Below, one piece after another: positions 1-8,932 of a stretch of 64,000 nt of DNA. A program made the position numbers and the translations under genes. The DNA is from Prolixibacteraceae bacterium (GTDB taxonomy: Bacteria; Bacteroidota; Bacteroidia; Bacteroidales; Prolixibacteraceae). The DNA lies in assembly GCA_003506435.1 (NCBI GenBank), contig DOAQ01000016.1, positions 1-64,000 on the forward strand. The letters run 5' to 3'. Each line of letters begins with the position of its first letter. Position 1 is the stretch's first letter. The notes under the pieces were generated by a model that ran no database searches, was not told the origin of the DNA, and saw nothing but the letters and a program-made list of their open reading frames with translations.

Positions 1-19
1 CATATAATTGCATTTTGTA

Positions 20-598
20 TTATACAAACAACTCGTAAAACAGCAAGGCAACTAATCCGTATTCTTGCAGATGTTTTTTGATGAAACGCCGGGCTTTGGT
101 AATATGGTCTTCTACCGTTTTTACCGAAATGTTTAGTTCCTCGGCAATTAATTTGTTGCTTTGCCCTTTTTCCTTGCTCATCCTGAAAATCAGCCTTCGT
201 TGCTCCGGAAGCTGCTCTATCAACTTCTGTATTCTTTCGGAAAGGATCTCATAGTCGAACTGTTCCTCACTATCGTTGTGGTGAAGGGTTGCCACCTGCC
301 GCAAATGTTCCAGGTAGGTTTTTTCCGATACTTTTTTCCTGAAGATCGAAATCACCGAGTTTTTTGCCACAGTAAACAGGTAAGCTTCCAGATTGGTGTC
401 TTCTTTCAGCGAATTCCGCTTGTCCCATAAACTGATGAAAACATCCTGTACCACATCGAGAGCATCTTCTTCTGTTTTTAAATACGCAAATGCAAATTTA
501 TATAATCGTCGACTGTACAGAGCATACAAACTGTCGATGGCATTTTTGTCATTCGATTTGAATTGTTTTAGAAGAGTTTTTGCTTCTGCGGCATTCAT
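20..598 (-). CDS. ECF RNA polymerase sigma factor, FecI/RpoE type
   Basis: 192 residues, the usual length for a Bacteroidota FecI-like sigma factor. Region 2 is visible around residues 20-90, including DVVQDVFISLWDKR, and a region 4 helix-turn-helix near the end (ELNISVKTVEDHITKARRF). It should direct core RNA polymerase to promoters of the adjacent Sus locus when released by its FecR anti-sigma partner. It is transcribed away from the fecR gene at 773, whereas sigma and fecR usually lie in the same direction, so the pairing is inferred from proximity. The 3' part (42-190) has a decayed direct copy at 18881-19026. The specific target promoters are unknown. Confidence 0.93.
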   Translation of the reverse strand: MNAAEAKTLLKQFKSNDKNAIDSLYALYSRRLYKFAFAYLKTEEDALDVVQDVFISLWDKRNSLKEDTNLEAYLFTVAKNSVISIFRKKVSEKTYLEHLRQVATLHHNDSEEQFDYEILSERIQKLIEQLPEQRRLIFRMSKEKGQSNKLIAEELNISVKTVEDHITKARRFIKKHLQEYGLVALLFYELFV

Positions 599-657
599 TT
601 TTCAGTGTTCATCTCAGGGCAAATATATAAAATTAAAAAAAGTAAAGGGTCAGAGCA

Positions 658-680
658 GGGGTTTTCACTAACTTAGACGT
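658..680 (+). promoter_or_regulatory. Putative ECF-sigma promoter upstream of fecR
   Basis: The stretch GGGGTTTTC, then about 11 bases, then GACGT lies upstream of fecR. A similar arrangement (GGGATTTTC ... CGTGTATC) lies just before the second fecR at 28063-28087. Both are preceded by GGTC a few bases earlier. The match between two otherwise unrelated intergenic regions, each before a fecR-susC-susD set, suggests a FecI-type promoter. This is inference from two sites only. Confidence 0.35.
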
Positions 681-772
681 TGAACCAATTATAAAAACGG
701 AAAATGAACGTTTTGATTAAGCGAAAACAGAGCAGAACTTGTTCGGGCTATGTTGAGCGTGAAAAACGACTA

Positions 773-1747
773 ATGAAAATGAACGATTCTTTCAATCGAT
801 ACCTGAATAACGAGTGCGACAAGAATGATCTTGATTCTGCCGTTAACCTGATGGTTTCTCCGGAAAAGGAAAACATACTGGAAAAACAGATGCAGGAACA
901 TTGGGAAAAGACCACTCCGGAAGGCGATGTACCTGATCTCGCCAATACCTTGTACTGCATTCATTACCGTATCAGTAAAAATGAAAATACCGGGACAAAA
1001 AATATCCGTTTCATCCACTACTTCAGCCGGATCGCAGCGATCCTGATTATTCCCCTGACCATTGCGCTGGGTTATTTGTTAACCGATGGCAGATCGCAAG
1101 GAAATCCAATGCAAACTATTTCGTCGCCGCTGGCAGCGCGTACTGCCTTCGATCTGCCCGATGGTTCCAAAGTGTGGCTGAATGCCGGATCAACTATTTC
1201 ATTCCCGGTTCATTTTACAGATAACCTGCGGCTGGTAAAACTCAGCGGACAGGCCTATTTTGATGTAAAAAAAAGTAAAAAACCGTTCCGGGTCGCAACG
1301 GAAAATTTCACAGTCGAAGTGCTGGGGACTGCATTCGATATTTCCGCCTATCAGCAGGAAAAAGCGTCGGTGACACTTGTAAACGGAAAAGTTACGATCG
1401 GGACACCGGCAGGTGAACAAACTGTCCTTGCTCCGGGACAACAGGCATTGATTGATGTTGAAAACGGGGAAATCAGGAAACGGGATGTTGATCTGAACCT
1501 GTTTGTTTCGTGGAAAGATAACCTGCTGGTTTTTAATAATGAACCACTTGATGAAGTGGCTTTAAAACTCGAACGATGGTACAACCTTGATATCTCCATT
1601 GACGATGAATCGATCAAAAAAATACATGTTACCGGGACTTTCAGATACGAAAGCATCAACGAAATACTCCAGTTGATGGAAATCACCGATTCAATAACAT
1701 ACTCATACAACAAGGACAAACGTATGATTATATTAAAACATAAATGA
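773..1747 (+). CDS. FecR-type anti-sigma factor
   Basis: About 324 residues from the chosen ATG; an in-frame ATG at 704 would add a 23-residue tail unlike the family start. Layout: short cytoplasmic N-terminal region, one membrane segment (IAAILIIPLTIALGYLLT), a periplasmic FecR domain beginning near RTAFDLPDGSKVWLNAGS, and a C-terminal DUF4974-like region (LVFNNEPLDEVALKLERWY). It should hold a FecI-like sigma factor inactive and pass on a signal from the STN domain of the SusC encoded next. It forms the head of the fecR-susC-susD block. The family assignment is secure; the cognate sigma (probably the divergent gene at 20-598) is inferred. Confidence 0.92.
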   Translation: MKMNDSFNRYLNNECDKNDLDSAVNLMVSPEKENILEKQMQEHWEKTTPEGDVPDLANTLYCIHYRISKNENTGTKNIRFIHYFSRIAAILIIPLTIALGYLLTDGRSQGNPMQTISSPLAARTAFDLPDGSKVWLNAGSTISFPVHFTDNLRLVKLSGQAYFDVKKSKKPFRVATENFTVEVLGTAFDISAYQQEKASVTLVNGKVTIGTPAGEQTVLAPGQQALIDVENGEIRKRDVDLNLFVSWKDNLLVFNNEPLDEVALKLERWYNLDISIDDESIKKIHVTGTFRYESINEILQLMEITDSITYSYNKDKRMIILKHK

Positions 1748-1821
1748 CCGAATAACTAAAATTGCCTATGGGAAGAATTTAAAACGGATTTAAGAACCGG
1801 TGTTCCGGGGTAAAAAACAAA

Positions 1822-1846
1822 GTGGGAAAGCCGCGAACTTCCCCAC
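1822..1846 (+). promoter_or_regulatory. Hairpin between fecR and susC
   Basis: GTGGG and CCCAC pair across a loop, with a bulge and two further A-T pairs. There is no T-run after it. The second Sus locus has a perfect 10-bp hairpin at the same place (29091-29116). It could weaken read-through or protect the susC message; function is inferred from position. Confidence 0.4.
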
Positions 1847-1897
1847 CTGTAACAAATAATTTCATTCAAAAATTATTCATTTTAACAATTCAAACTT

Positions 1898-4800
1898 ATG
1901 AAAAAAAACGGATTGCAGAAAGGCCGTTTGGGTTCTTTTTTGCTTAAACTTTTAATGATTATGAAACTGAGCATTTTTATTGTTTGTTTGTCGGTATTGA
2001 CAGTAGTTGCCTCCGGTTCCTACTCGCAAACAACCAAACTGTCGCTTTCGATGCGCAATTCAACCATCGAAGAGGTGCTGAGAAGCATTGAAGACCAAAG
2101 CGAGTACCGGTTTTTCTATACCGAAAAATTCGCGATGGAGAAAAAAGTAAGTGCCGATTTTCAGGAATCAGACATCAATGAAATTCTGGATAGTGTATTC
2201 AAAGACACCAACATCAGATACAAAATTGTGGGTCGCCAGATTGCCCTGTTTTCTGAAAAGAATGAACTTCTGGCAGGACAGGGCCAGCAACAAAAATCTG
2301 TCACGGGGAAAGTTACCGATTCTTCCGGCGCGCCGCTCCCGGGTGTTACAGTCGTTGTAAAGGGAACTGCCAACGGTATTATTACTGATGCCGATGGAAA
2401 TTATTCACTTGCCAATGTTCCGGCTGACGCCACGTTGGTGTTTTCGTTTGTAGGAATGAAAAGCCAGGAAATACCAGTTGGCGGGAAAATCAGTATTAAT
2501 GTGAAGATGGAAGAAGAGACTGTAGGCATTGAAGAGGTTGTTGCAATTGGATACGGAACCCAGAAAAAGGTCAATCTTTCAGGTGCAGTTTTTGCAGTAA
2601 AAGGAGATATACTTGAAAATAGACCAATTACAAATCTTGGGCAAGGGCTACAAGGTGTTATCCCCAGCCTTCAGATAACACAAGGAAGTTATGCACCCGG
2701 TCAAGGAGCAATATTTAATATCCGTGGTTATACCTCTCTAAATGGAGGAAGTCCGTTAATTCTTGTTGATGGGGTAGTTGAAGACCCTAACTTACTAAAT
2801 CCGGACGACGTTGAAAGTGTTTCTGTATTAAAAGACGCTGCGTCATCTGCAATCTACGGAGCAAGAGCTGCCTATGGGGTGATGCTTATTACCACGAAAA
2901 AAGGTAAAAAGGAACAACGTCCTACATTAAATGTATCCAGCTCATATACAGCAACCACAGCCACCAATATTCCTGAATATGCAAACAGTATGCAATATAT
3001 TACTTACATGAACACGGCAAGTGTAAATGCAGGAGGAAGCAATTATTTTGATCAGCGATTAATAGATAATGCAACAAAATATTACAATGATCCCACCAAT
3101 AATCTTCCGGTCTATTATGATCCAGCTATTGACACTGATGGCAAATATAAATATTGTGGAAATACCAACTGGACTAAAGAACTATACAAAAGCGGAGCTT
3201 TAAAACAAATCAACACAAACTTGAGCGGAGGGACAGAAAAAACAAGATATTACATCTCGTATGGATATATGGATCAGGGGGGATTCTTAATGTCTTATGA
3301 CGATCAATATCAGCGACATAACATCAATGTTTTTCTCGATACAGATGTTTTAAAATGGCTTTCGGTATCAACCCGGGCAAAATATACATACTCATACGAG
3401 GATCATCCATCAGGAGGAAGTAATGGGAAATCCGGCATTACTGAGTATTCCGGCGAATTGAAAGATGACCTTCGCCCATTAATGCCGGTAAAACATCCTG
3501 ACGGCAATTTTGCCGGACAAGGTAGTTTCACCAATCCGCTTGCAGTAGGTGCCCAAGGCGGACACGACCAACGTAAAGTTAACGACATTTGGTTAACTGG
3601 AAATATAGATATCCATCCAATTAAAGATTTGAATCTGAAAGCAGATTTTACTTTCAATCCATATTCGTGGAATAAAGAAAGAACCTCTCAATTATTTTAC
3701 GAATATTGGGCAATGCCAGGTAAATCAAATATCTATCCCCATTCCAACCCCAACTCGGTTGCTTTAGAAAACAAGAACAATTATTATAGAGCGATTAATG
3801 TATATATGGACTATTCAAAGAGTTTTGGGAAAAATAATTTTAAATTATTGGTTGGATATAACCAGGAAGAAAAGAATGAAAAATGGTATTATGCAAAAAG
3901 AGAAAACCTGATCGATAACGATCTGCCAGCAATTAATCGCGCTATTGGAGAAGATTATGTTGATGGAAGTATTACGAGTTGGGCCACTGAAGGAATATTT
4001 ACCAGGTTTAACTACGATTATGCAGGAAAGTATTTATTAGAAGTCAATGGCAGATACGACGGATCGTCCAAATTCCCTAAAAACGATCGGTACGCTTTCT
4101 TCCCTTCATTATCAGGAGCATGGCGTATCTCTGAAGAATCATTTTGGTTAAGTTTAAAACCTATTGTGGCCGATGCAAAACTAAGAGGCTCTTATGGTTC
4201 ATTGGGAAATCAGAACGTTTCAGGGAATTTCCCATACATATCTAATTATAGTATCAATTCATCGACTGGTTATATGTTGGGAGGGATTCTTCCTGTAAGT
4301 GTTGCTTCGGGAGCTTTGGTCAGCCCTTCTTTTACATGGGAAAAAGTAAATCAGTGGAATTTTGGAGCCGATTTGAGTTTTTTAAAGAATCAGCTTAATA
4401 CGTCGATTGATGTGTACAGTCGGAATACTATCGGAATGTTAACCACTGGGCAACCCCTCCCCGCAGTTTTAGGTACCAATGTGCCAAGCGAAAATGCAGC
4501 TAATCTGAAAACTTACGGATGGGAATCAGTCATAACATGGAGGGATAAGATTAAAGATTTATCCTACAATATCACCTTTAACATTTCAGATGCACAATCA
4601 GAAATCACCAAATTCGATAACCCTACTGGTGATCTCAGTAGCTATTATGTAGGTAAAAAGATTGGAGAAATCTGGGGATATGAAGCAAAAGGTCTTTTTC
4701 AAACTCAGGAAGAAATCGACAATCATGCTTCACAGACGAAACTATATGCCGGAACCTGGAATCCAGGAGATGTAAAATATGTTGATCTCAACAATGACAA

Positions 4801-5338
4801 AGAAATATCATGGGGGAAGAATACGCTTACTGATCATGGGGATCAACGAGTTATCGGAAACAATACTCCACGTTATCAATATGGGTTGCAAGCAAATGCT
4901 TTATGGAAAGGCTTTGATATTAATATTTTCTTTCAAGGAACTGCCAAATGTGACATGTGGACTGGAGACAAACGCTTTTTTGGAATTTCAAAAAAATATG
5001 ATGTGCCAATGAAAGCAACACTGGATTATTGGACGGAAGACAATAAAGGAGCTTATCTTCCCCGTCCGTATATTAATGGGGGACACGGGAATTGGCAAGT
5101 ATCTACACATTATCTCCAAAATGGAGCTTATGTTCGTCTGAAGCAAATCACTTTAGGTTATACACTTCCTGAAATGTGGTCGAAGAAAGCAGCCATGAGC
5201 AAGGCTCGTATCTATTTTACGGGGCAAAATTTATTGACGCTGACTAAACTCAACGAGCTGTATGATCCGGAAAACACGAACTTAATGGCCTATCCAGTTC
5301 CTAAATCCTATTCTTTTGGCATAAACCTAACATTTTAA
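1898..5338 (+). CDS. SusC-family TonB-dependent outer-membrane transporter with STN domain
   Basis: 1146 residues, long because it begins with a signal segment (LSIFIVCLSVLTVVASGSYS) and an STN secretin/TonB short N-terminal domain at about residues 50-120. A carboxypeptidase-like beta domain follows (VTGKVTDSSGAPLPGVTVVV), then the plug with the Sus hallmark (VEDPNLLNPDDVESVSVLKD, AIYGARAAYG), and a 22-strand-type barrel ending in SYSFGINLTF. It imports oligosaccharide across the outer membrane with the SusD partner encoded 19 bases later, powered by TonB. The STN domain marks it as a signal transducer to FecR. Base composition by eye falls to AT-rich after about 2560, within the plug, which suggests a mosaic gene. 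The imported glycan cannot be told from the sequence. Confidence 0.97.
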   Translation: MKKNGLQKGRLGSFLLKLLMIMKLSIFIVCLSVLTVVASGSYSQTTKLSLSMRNSTIEEVLRSIEDQSEYRFFYTEKFAMEKKVSADFQESDINEILDSVFKDTNIRYKIVGRQIALFSEKNELLAGQGQQQKSVTGKVTDSSGAPLPGVTVVVKGTANGIITDADGNYSLANVPADATLVFSFVGMKSQEIPVGGKISINVKMEEETVGIEEVVAIGYGTQKKVNLSGAVFAVKGDILENRPITNLGQGLQGVIPSLQITQGSYAPGQGAIFNIRGYTSLNGGSPLILVDGVVEDPNLLNPDDVESVSVLKDAASSAIYGARAAYGVMLITTKKGKKEQRPTLNVSSSYTATTATNIPEYANSMQYITYMNTASVNAGGSNYFDQRLIDNATKYYNDPTNNLPVYYDPAIDTDGKYKYCGNTNWTKELYKSGALKQINTNLSGGTEKTRYYISYGYMDQGGFLMSYDDQYQRHNINVFLDTDVLKWLSVSTRAKYTYSYEDHPSGGSNGKSGITEYSGELKDDLRPLMPVKHPDGNFAGQGSFTNPLAVGAQGGHDQRKVNDIWLTGNIDIHPIKDLNLKADFTFNPYSWNKERTSQLFYEYWAMPGKSNIYPHSNPNSVALENKNNYYRAINVYMDYSKSFGKNNFKLLVGYNQEEKNEKWYYAKRENLIDNDLPAINRAIGEDYVDGSITSWATEGIFTRFNYDYAGKYLLEVNGRYDGSSKFPKNDRYAFFPSLSGAWRISEESFWLSLKPIVADAKLRGSYGSLGNQNVSGNFPYISNYSINSSTGYMLGGILPVSVASGALVSPSFTWEKVNQWNFGADLSFLKNQLNTSIDVYSRNTIGMLTTGQPLPAVLGTNVPSENAANLKTYGWESVITWRDKIKDLSYNITFNISDAQSEITKFDNPTGDLSSYYVGKKIGEIWGYEAKGLFQTQEEIDNHASQTKLYAGTWNPGDVKYVDLNNDKEISWGKNTLTDHGDQRVIGNNTPRYQYGLQANALWKGFDINIFFQGTAKCDMWTGDKRFFGISKKYDVPMKATLDYWTEDNKGAYLPRPYINGGHGNWQVSTHYLQNGAYVRLKQITLGYTLPEMWSKKAAMSKARIYFTGQNLLTLTKLNELYDPENTNLMAYPVPKSYSFGINLTF

Positions 5339-5357
5339 TCCTTAAATTAATTTGAAC

Positions 5358-7115
5358 ATGAAAATTATATCTTATACCATCATCTTTTTACTGTTTGTGG
5401 CTATCACGTCATGTGAAGTAACCGATACAGTCCCAGAAGATGCAATTACCGACCTAAACTACTGGCGAAAAACAGATGATCTGAAGCTCTTTGCAAACAA
5501 TTTTTATATCACTTTATCCGGACCGCTTGCAACATACGACATTGCAAGCGATAACGCAAATGCCAACAGCCCTGATAATCGTTTATTCAACAATATGACC
5601 GTTCCAGGAAGTGGTGGAGGATGGAGCAGTACCGACTGGAGTAATATTCGAAACTTGAACTACTTTATGACACATTACCAGACAGTTGAAGGCAATACGG
5701 CAGATATCAATCAATATGTTGGGGAGATCCGGTTTTTTAGAGCTAATGAATATTTTAATAAAGTTAAACAATTTGGGGATGTTCCATGGATCGACCAAGA
5801 CCTCACGACTATGGATGTTGACCTGTTACAGAAACCCCGTGATCCAAGGAAATTTGTAATAGATAAAGTAATAGAAGATCTTGAATTTGCCGTAGCTAAT
5901 CTGAAAGATCCTTCAGCAGTTGAAAGTGGACGTTTACACAAATATGCTGCTCTCCAGATGTTAGCTCGTGTATGCTTATATGAAGGAACATGGATGAAGT
6001 ATCGTAGCCTTTCCGGATGGGAAACCTATCTGCAAAAAGCAGTTAGTGCTTCAGAAAATGTAATGAACTCCGGTAAATACGATATCCTTAAAGGAAATGC
6101 CCCCTATATGTTCGAAGGATTCCCCTTATATTATAAACAACAATTTATTCAGGAAGATTTAACCAGCAATAAAGAATGTGTTTTGCCACGTATTTATAAA
6201 AAAGACCTGTTGATGAATAATTTGTCTCGTTCTGCAGATGGAGGTGGTAGGGGGATCAGTAAAGATTTCATTGAAGATTTTTTATGCGTTGATGGAAAAT
6301 CAATTGGCACAAGTCCGTTATATCTTGGCGATGATTCCTTGCAAATGGAAATGACCAATCGTGATCCTCGTTTGCGAAATATGGTCGATAATAAATACCT
6401 GCCATACTATCTCGACGGATCAAAGCTAATCAGTTATCCAGTAACTGATGTTGCAGTGGACAAATGCCCGACCGGATATATGGCTTCAAAGTTTCGTAAC
6501 CCCGAACCAGCACAAAACGAGGCGAACCAAACAACCTACGATTGGTACGTTTTCAGGTACGCTGAAATACTTTTGATATTTGCAGAAGCCAAAGCAGAAC
6601 TCGGAACTCTGACTCAATCTGATCTTGATAACTCAATCAACAAACTTCGTGAACGGCTGGATGAGCCTGATAAATTCACCATGGGAAGGCTAACTATTAA
6701 CCCCTCTGCCGATCCCCTGGCAATAGTTAATGGTAAACCTCGTTATGGATACACCGTTTCTCCTATCATATATGAAATCCGTAGAGAACGTCGTGTCGAA
6801 CTGGCTTTCGAAGGATTCCGATGGGACGATATTTGTCGTTGGAAGGCAGGCAAACTCATTGAAAATCCTAAAACAATGCTCGGAATTACCGTCAATGATC
6901 AGGTAATAAGCCGGTATATAAAATATAACGGGGGATCTAACCCATTTAGCGGAAGGACTCTGTATAATCTGACTGACTGGGATGGCAAAGCAAAAAAATT
7001 ATTGATGGTTTTTCCCAATATGAACCGTGTATGGGATGACAAATTATATCTTGATCCGCTTCCAACCGACCAATTAACCTTAAACCCAAATTTAGAACAG
7101 AATCCAGGTTGGTGA
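5358..7115 (+). CDS. SusD/RagB-family glycan-binding lipoprotein
   Basis: 585 residues from ATG 5358; a TTG six bases earlier is not needed. Signal peptide with lipobox (FVAITSC) at about residues 11-18, so it is a surface lipoprotein. SusD features: EIRFFRANEYFNKVKQFGDVPW, the RYAEILLIFAEAKAELG helix, the EIRRERRVELAFEGFRWDDI segment and the terminal L.PNLEQNPGW. It caps the SusC pore and hands over glycan. It directly follows susC and shares its AT-rich composition. A strong hairpin follows the stop. Confidence 0.97.
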   Translation: MKIISYTIIFLLFVAITSCEVTDTVPEDAITDLNYWRKTDDLKLFANNFYITLSGPLATYDIASDNANANSPDNRLFNNMTVPGSGGGWSSTDWSNIRNLNYFMTHYQTVEGNTADINQYVGEIRFFRANEYFNKVKQFGDVPWIDQDLTTMDVDLLQKPRDPRKFVIDKVIEDLEFAVANLKDPSAVESGRLHKYAALQMLARVCLYEGTWMKYRSLSGWETYLQKAVSASENVMNSGKYDILKGNAPYMFEGFPLYYKQQFIQEDLTSNKECVLPRIYKKDLLMNNLSRSADGGGRGISKDFIEDFLCVDGKSIGTSPLYLGDDSLQMEMTNRDPRLRNMVDNKYLPYYLDGSKLISYPVTDVAVDKCPTGYMASKFRNPEPAQNEANQTTYDWYVFRYAEILLIFAEAKAELGTLTQSDLDNSINKLRERLDEPDKFTMGRLTINPSADPLAIVNGKPRYGYTVSPIIYEIRRERRVELAFEGFRWDDICRWKAGKLIENPKTMLGITVNDQVISRYIKYNGGSNPFSGRTLYNLTDWDGKAKKLLMVFPNMNRVWDDKLYLDPLPTDQLTLNPNLEQNPGW

Positions 7116-7156
7116 TATGGATTCAAAAATTCTAAAAATATATGTTTTTATTCACT

Positions 7157-7193
7157 GATGATGTACCTTATAAAAAAGATAAGGTACATCATC
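7157..7193 (+). promoter_or_regulatory. Perfect 15-bp hairpin after susD
   Basis: GATGATGTACCTTAT pairs exactly with ATAAGGTACATCATC around a 7-base A-rich loop. No T-run follows, so it is not a textbook terminator. It separates the transport pair from the enzyme genes and could cause partial termination, stabilise the susCD message, or bind a regulator as an operator. Confidence 0.6.
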
Positions 7194-7283
7194 TCATGTA
7201 TAAATCCAATTCTCTTTTCTCAATGAACCATTTATTCTTTTGTGAAAGCATTGCCAAAACAAAACTGACCTTAATCTTAACCT

Positions 7284-8576
7284 ATGATTAAGAAATTTGG
7301 ACTCAAAATAAGTTTATTGTCTGTTGGATTATTATCCATATTCAACTTCATTGTCGGGCAGGATAATGCCCTTCCTCCCTGGCAGGAGGGCTATCTGGAT
7401 ATTCACCATATCAGTACAGGCCGCGGGAATGCATCATTTATCCTGTTTCCCGACGAGACAAGCCTTGTGATTGATTGCGGAGATATGTCGGAGACGCATC
7501 CCCTGATCCTTTCGGAACGGAATGCCCCTGCTGTTCCGGATCATTCTAAAACACCTGCACAATGGGTTGCCGACTATATCTGGCAATTCCATCCTGAAAA
7601 GAAGAATGCAACCATTGATTTTGCCCTGATAACCCATTACCACGACGACCACTTCGGAGAAATAGACAGTTTAAAAGAACGATGCCCCGAAGGTGATTAT
7701 TTACTGACCGGGATTACCGAACTCGGCTCAATCATCCCAATAAAAACATTGATAGACAGAGGATGTGATTTCCCTATTAATTTTAAAGATGAAGAAGTGC
7801 AGAAAAGGGCACAACTCATTAAAGACCCATACTCAATGCTTGGAACATTGCAGGAATACTGGAAATTTATCGATTATCAATCGGAGGCAAACGGGTTATC
7901 CTATGAAAAATTTAAAGTAGGATCCACCCAACAGATAAAACTGGCGCATAATACAGGGCAATTCCCTTCTTTCATCGTAAAAAACCTGTTTGTCAATGGC
8001 GAAATTTGCAGTGATACCGGGAGCAAGACCTACTGCCTTGTCAAACAAGGAGAATACCATGGAGAGAACGAACTCAGCGCGGGTATCAGGATAAGTTATG
8101 GCGGTTTCAATTATTATACCGGCGGCGACATCGGCGGCATCGACCAGCACGGGCAAAATGATCCGAATAGCATGGAAACAAAAGCTGCGCCGGTAATTGG
8201 CCCGGTCGATGTGGCGACAATGAATCACCATGGGAACAGAAGCTCCATGAATACTTATTTCATCAGTTGCCTGCGTCCGCGTGTTTGGATCGGACAGAGC
8301 TGGTCTTCCGACCACCCGGGGATGGATGTATTAAGAAGGGTTACTTCCACATATCTCTACCCGGGCGAACGCGATTTATTCGCTACGGCTATGCTGAAGG
8401 CAAATAAGCTGGTTATTGGCGATTTAATCGATAAATCCTATCAATCAGAATCAGGGCATATCTTGGTCAGGGTGTATCCCGGAGGAGGCAATTATTCTGT
8501 CTTCATCCTCAATGACGAAACAACGGACCGGGAAGTAAAAGCAAAATTTGACTATTCTTCAAAATCAATTCACTAA
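7284..8576 (+). CDS. Secreted metallo-beta-lactamase-fold hydrolase (ComEC-like)
   Basis: 430 residues with a Sec signal (LLSVGLLSIFNFIVGQ). The metal-binding motif H118-Y-H120-D-D122-H123 sits in FALITHYHDDHFGE. Later ligands are probable in YTGGDIGG and MNHHGNRSS, with DHPG near the C-terminus. The overall layout resembles ComEC/Rec2-type beta-lactamase-fold proteins without the membrane channel. It probably acts in the periplasm or outside the cell. It lies downstream of susD in the same direction, which suggests co-regulation. The substrate is unknown: phosphodiester, ester and lactone bonds are all possible for this fold. Confidence 0.8.
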   Translation: MIKKFGLKISLLSVGLLSIFNFIVGQDNALPPWQEGYLDIHHISTGRGNASFILFPDETSLVIDCGDMSETHPLILSERNAPAVPDHSKTPAQWVADYIWQFHPEKKNATIDFALITHYHDDHFGEIDSLKERCPEGDYLLTGITELGSIIPIKTLIDRGCDFPINFKDEEVQKRAQLIKDPYSMLGTLQEYWKFIDYQSEANGLSYEKFKVGSTQQIKLAHNTGQFPSFIVKNLFVNGEICSDTGSKTYCLVKQGEYHGENELSAGIRISYGGFNYYTGGDIGGIDQHGQNDPNSMETKAAPVIGPVDVATMNHHGNRSSMNTYFISCLRPRVWIGQSWSSDHPGMDVLRRVTSTYLYPGERDLFATAMLKANKLVIGDLIDKSYQSESGHILVRVYPGGGNYSVFILNDETTDREVKAKFDYSSKSIH

Positions 8577-8586
8577 TATTTCGCCA

Positions 8587-8917
8587 ATGAATAAACCAGG
8601 AAAAATCCTTTATTACTGGCCGGATGGGACCCTTGATGAATCATTGCAATTTAATGATCCGGTACAATTGGGAGATGCTCCCTACGATGTGGCAATTATT
8701 GGTGCTGGTATAGTCGGTTGTGCATTAGCTTACAGGCTTTCAATATACAAAATGAAAATCCTTTGGAATAGGTGATTTTAATTCTCTGGTTGCAATCAGC
8801 GATAATTGGAAGTTAAGAAAAAGATACCAACCATTGATTGGTGAGAATGAGCGAAGATTATTAATGGAACAGTGGAAAAAAGCAGTAACACGTTCCAGAA
8901 ACTGGGCTGAATCATAA
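8587..8917 (+). pseudogene. Fused remnants of a glycerol-3-phosphate dehydrogenase-like gene and a glycerol kinase gene
   Basis: 8587-8775 encodes about 62 residues of the start of a FAD dehydrogenase: RYLSxx-type Rossmann motif YDVAIIGAGIVGCALAYRLS, then a stop. From about 8756, in the next reading frame, the sequence encodes the last ~50 residues of an FGGY glycerol kinase, including NWKLRKRYQP and MEQWKKAVTRSRNW, ending at 8917. The two pieces are out of frame at the join, so an internal deletion removed the end of one gene and the start of the other. The family match of the first part (GlpA/GlpD-like) is inferred from the N-terminal motif only; the kinase end is clearer. Intact glpK-glpF lies at 57-59 kb. 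Confidence 0.75.
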
Positions 8918-8932
8918 CTAAAAAAACGAATA

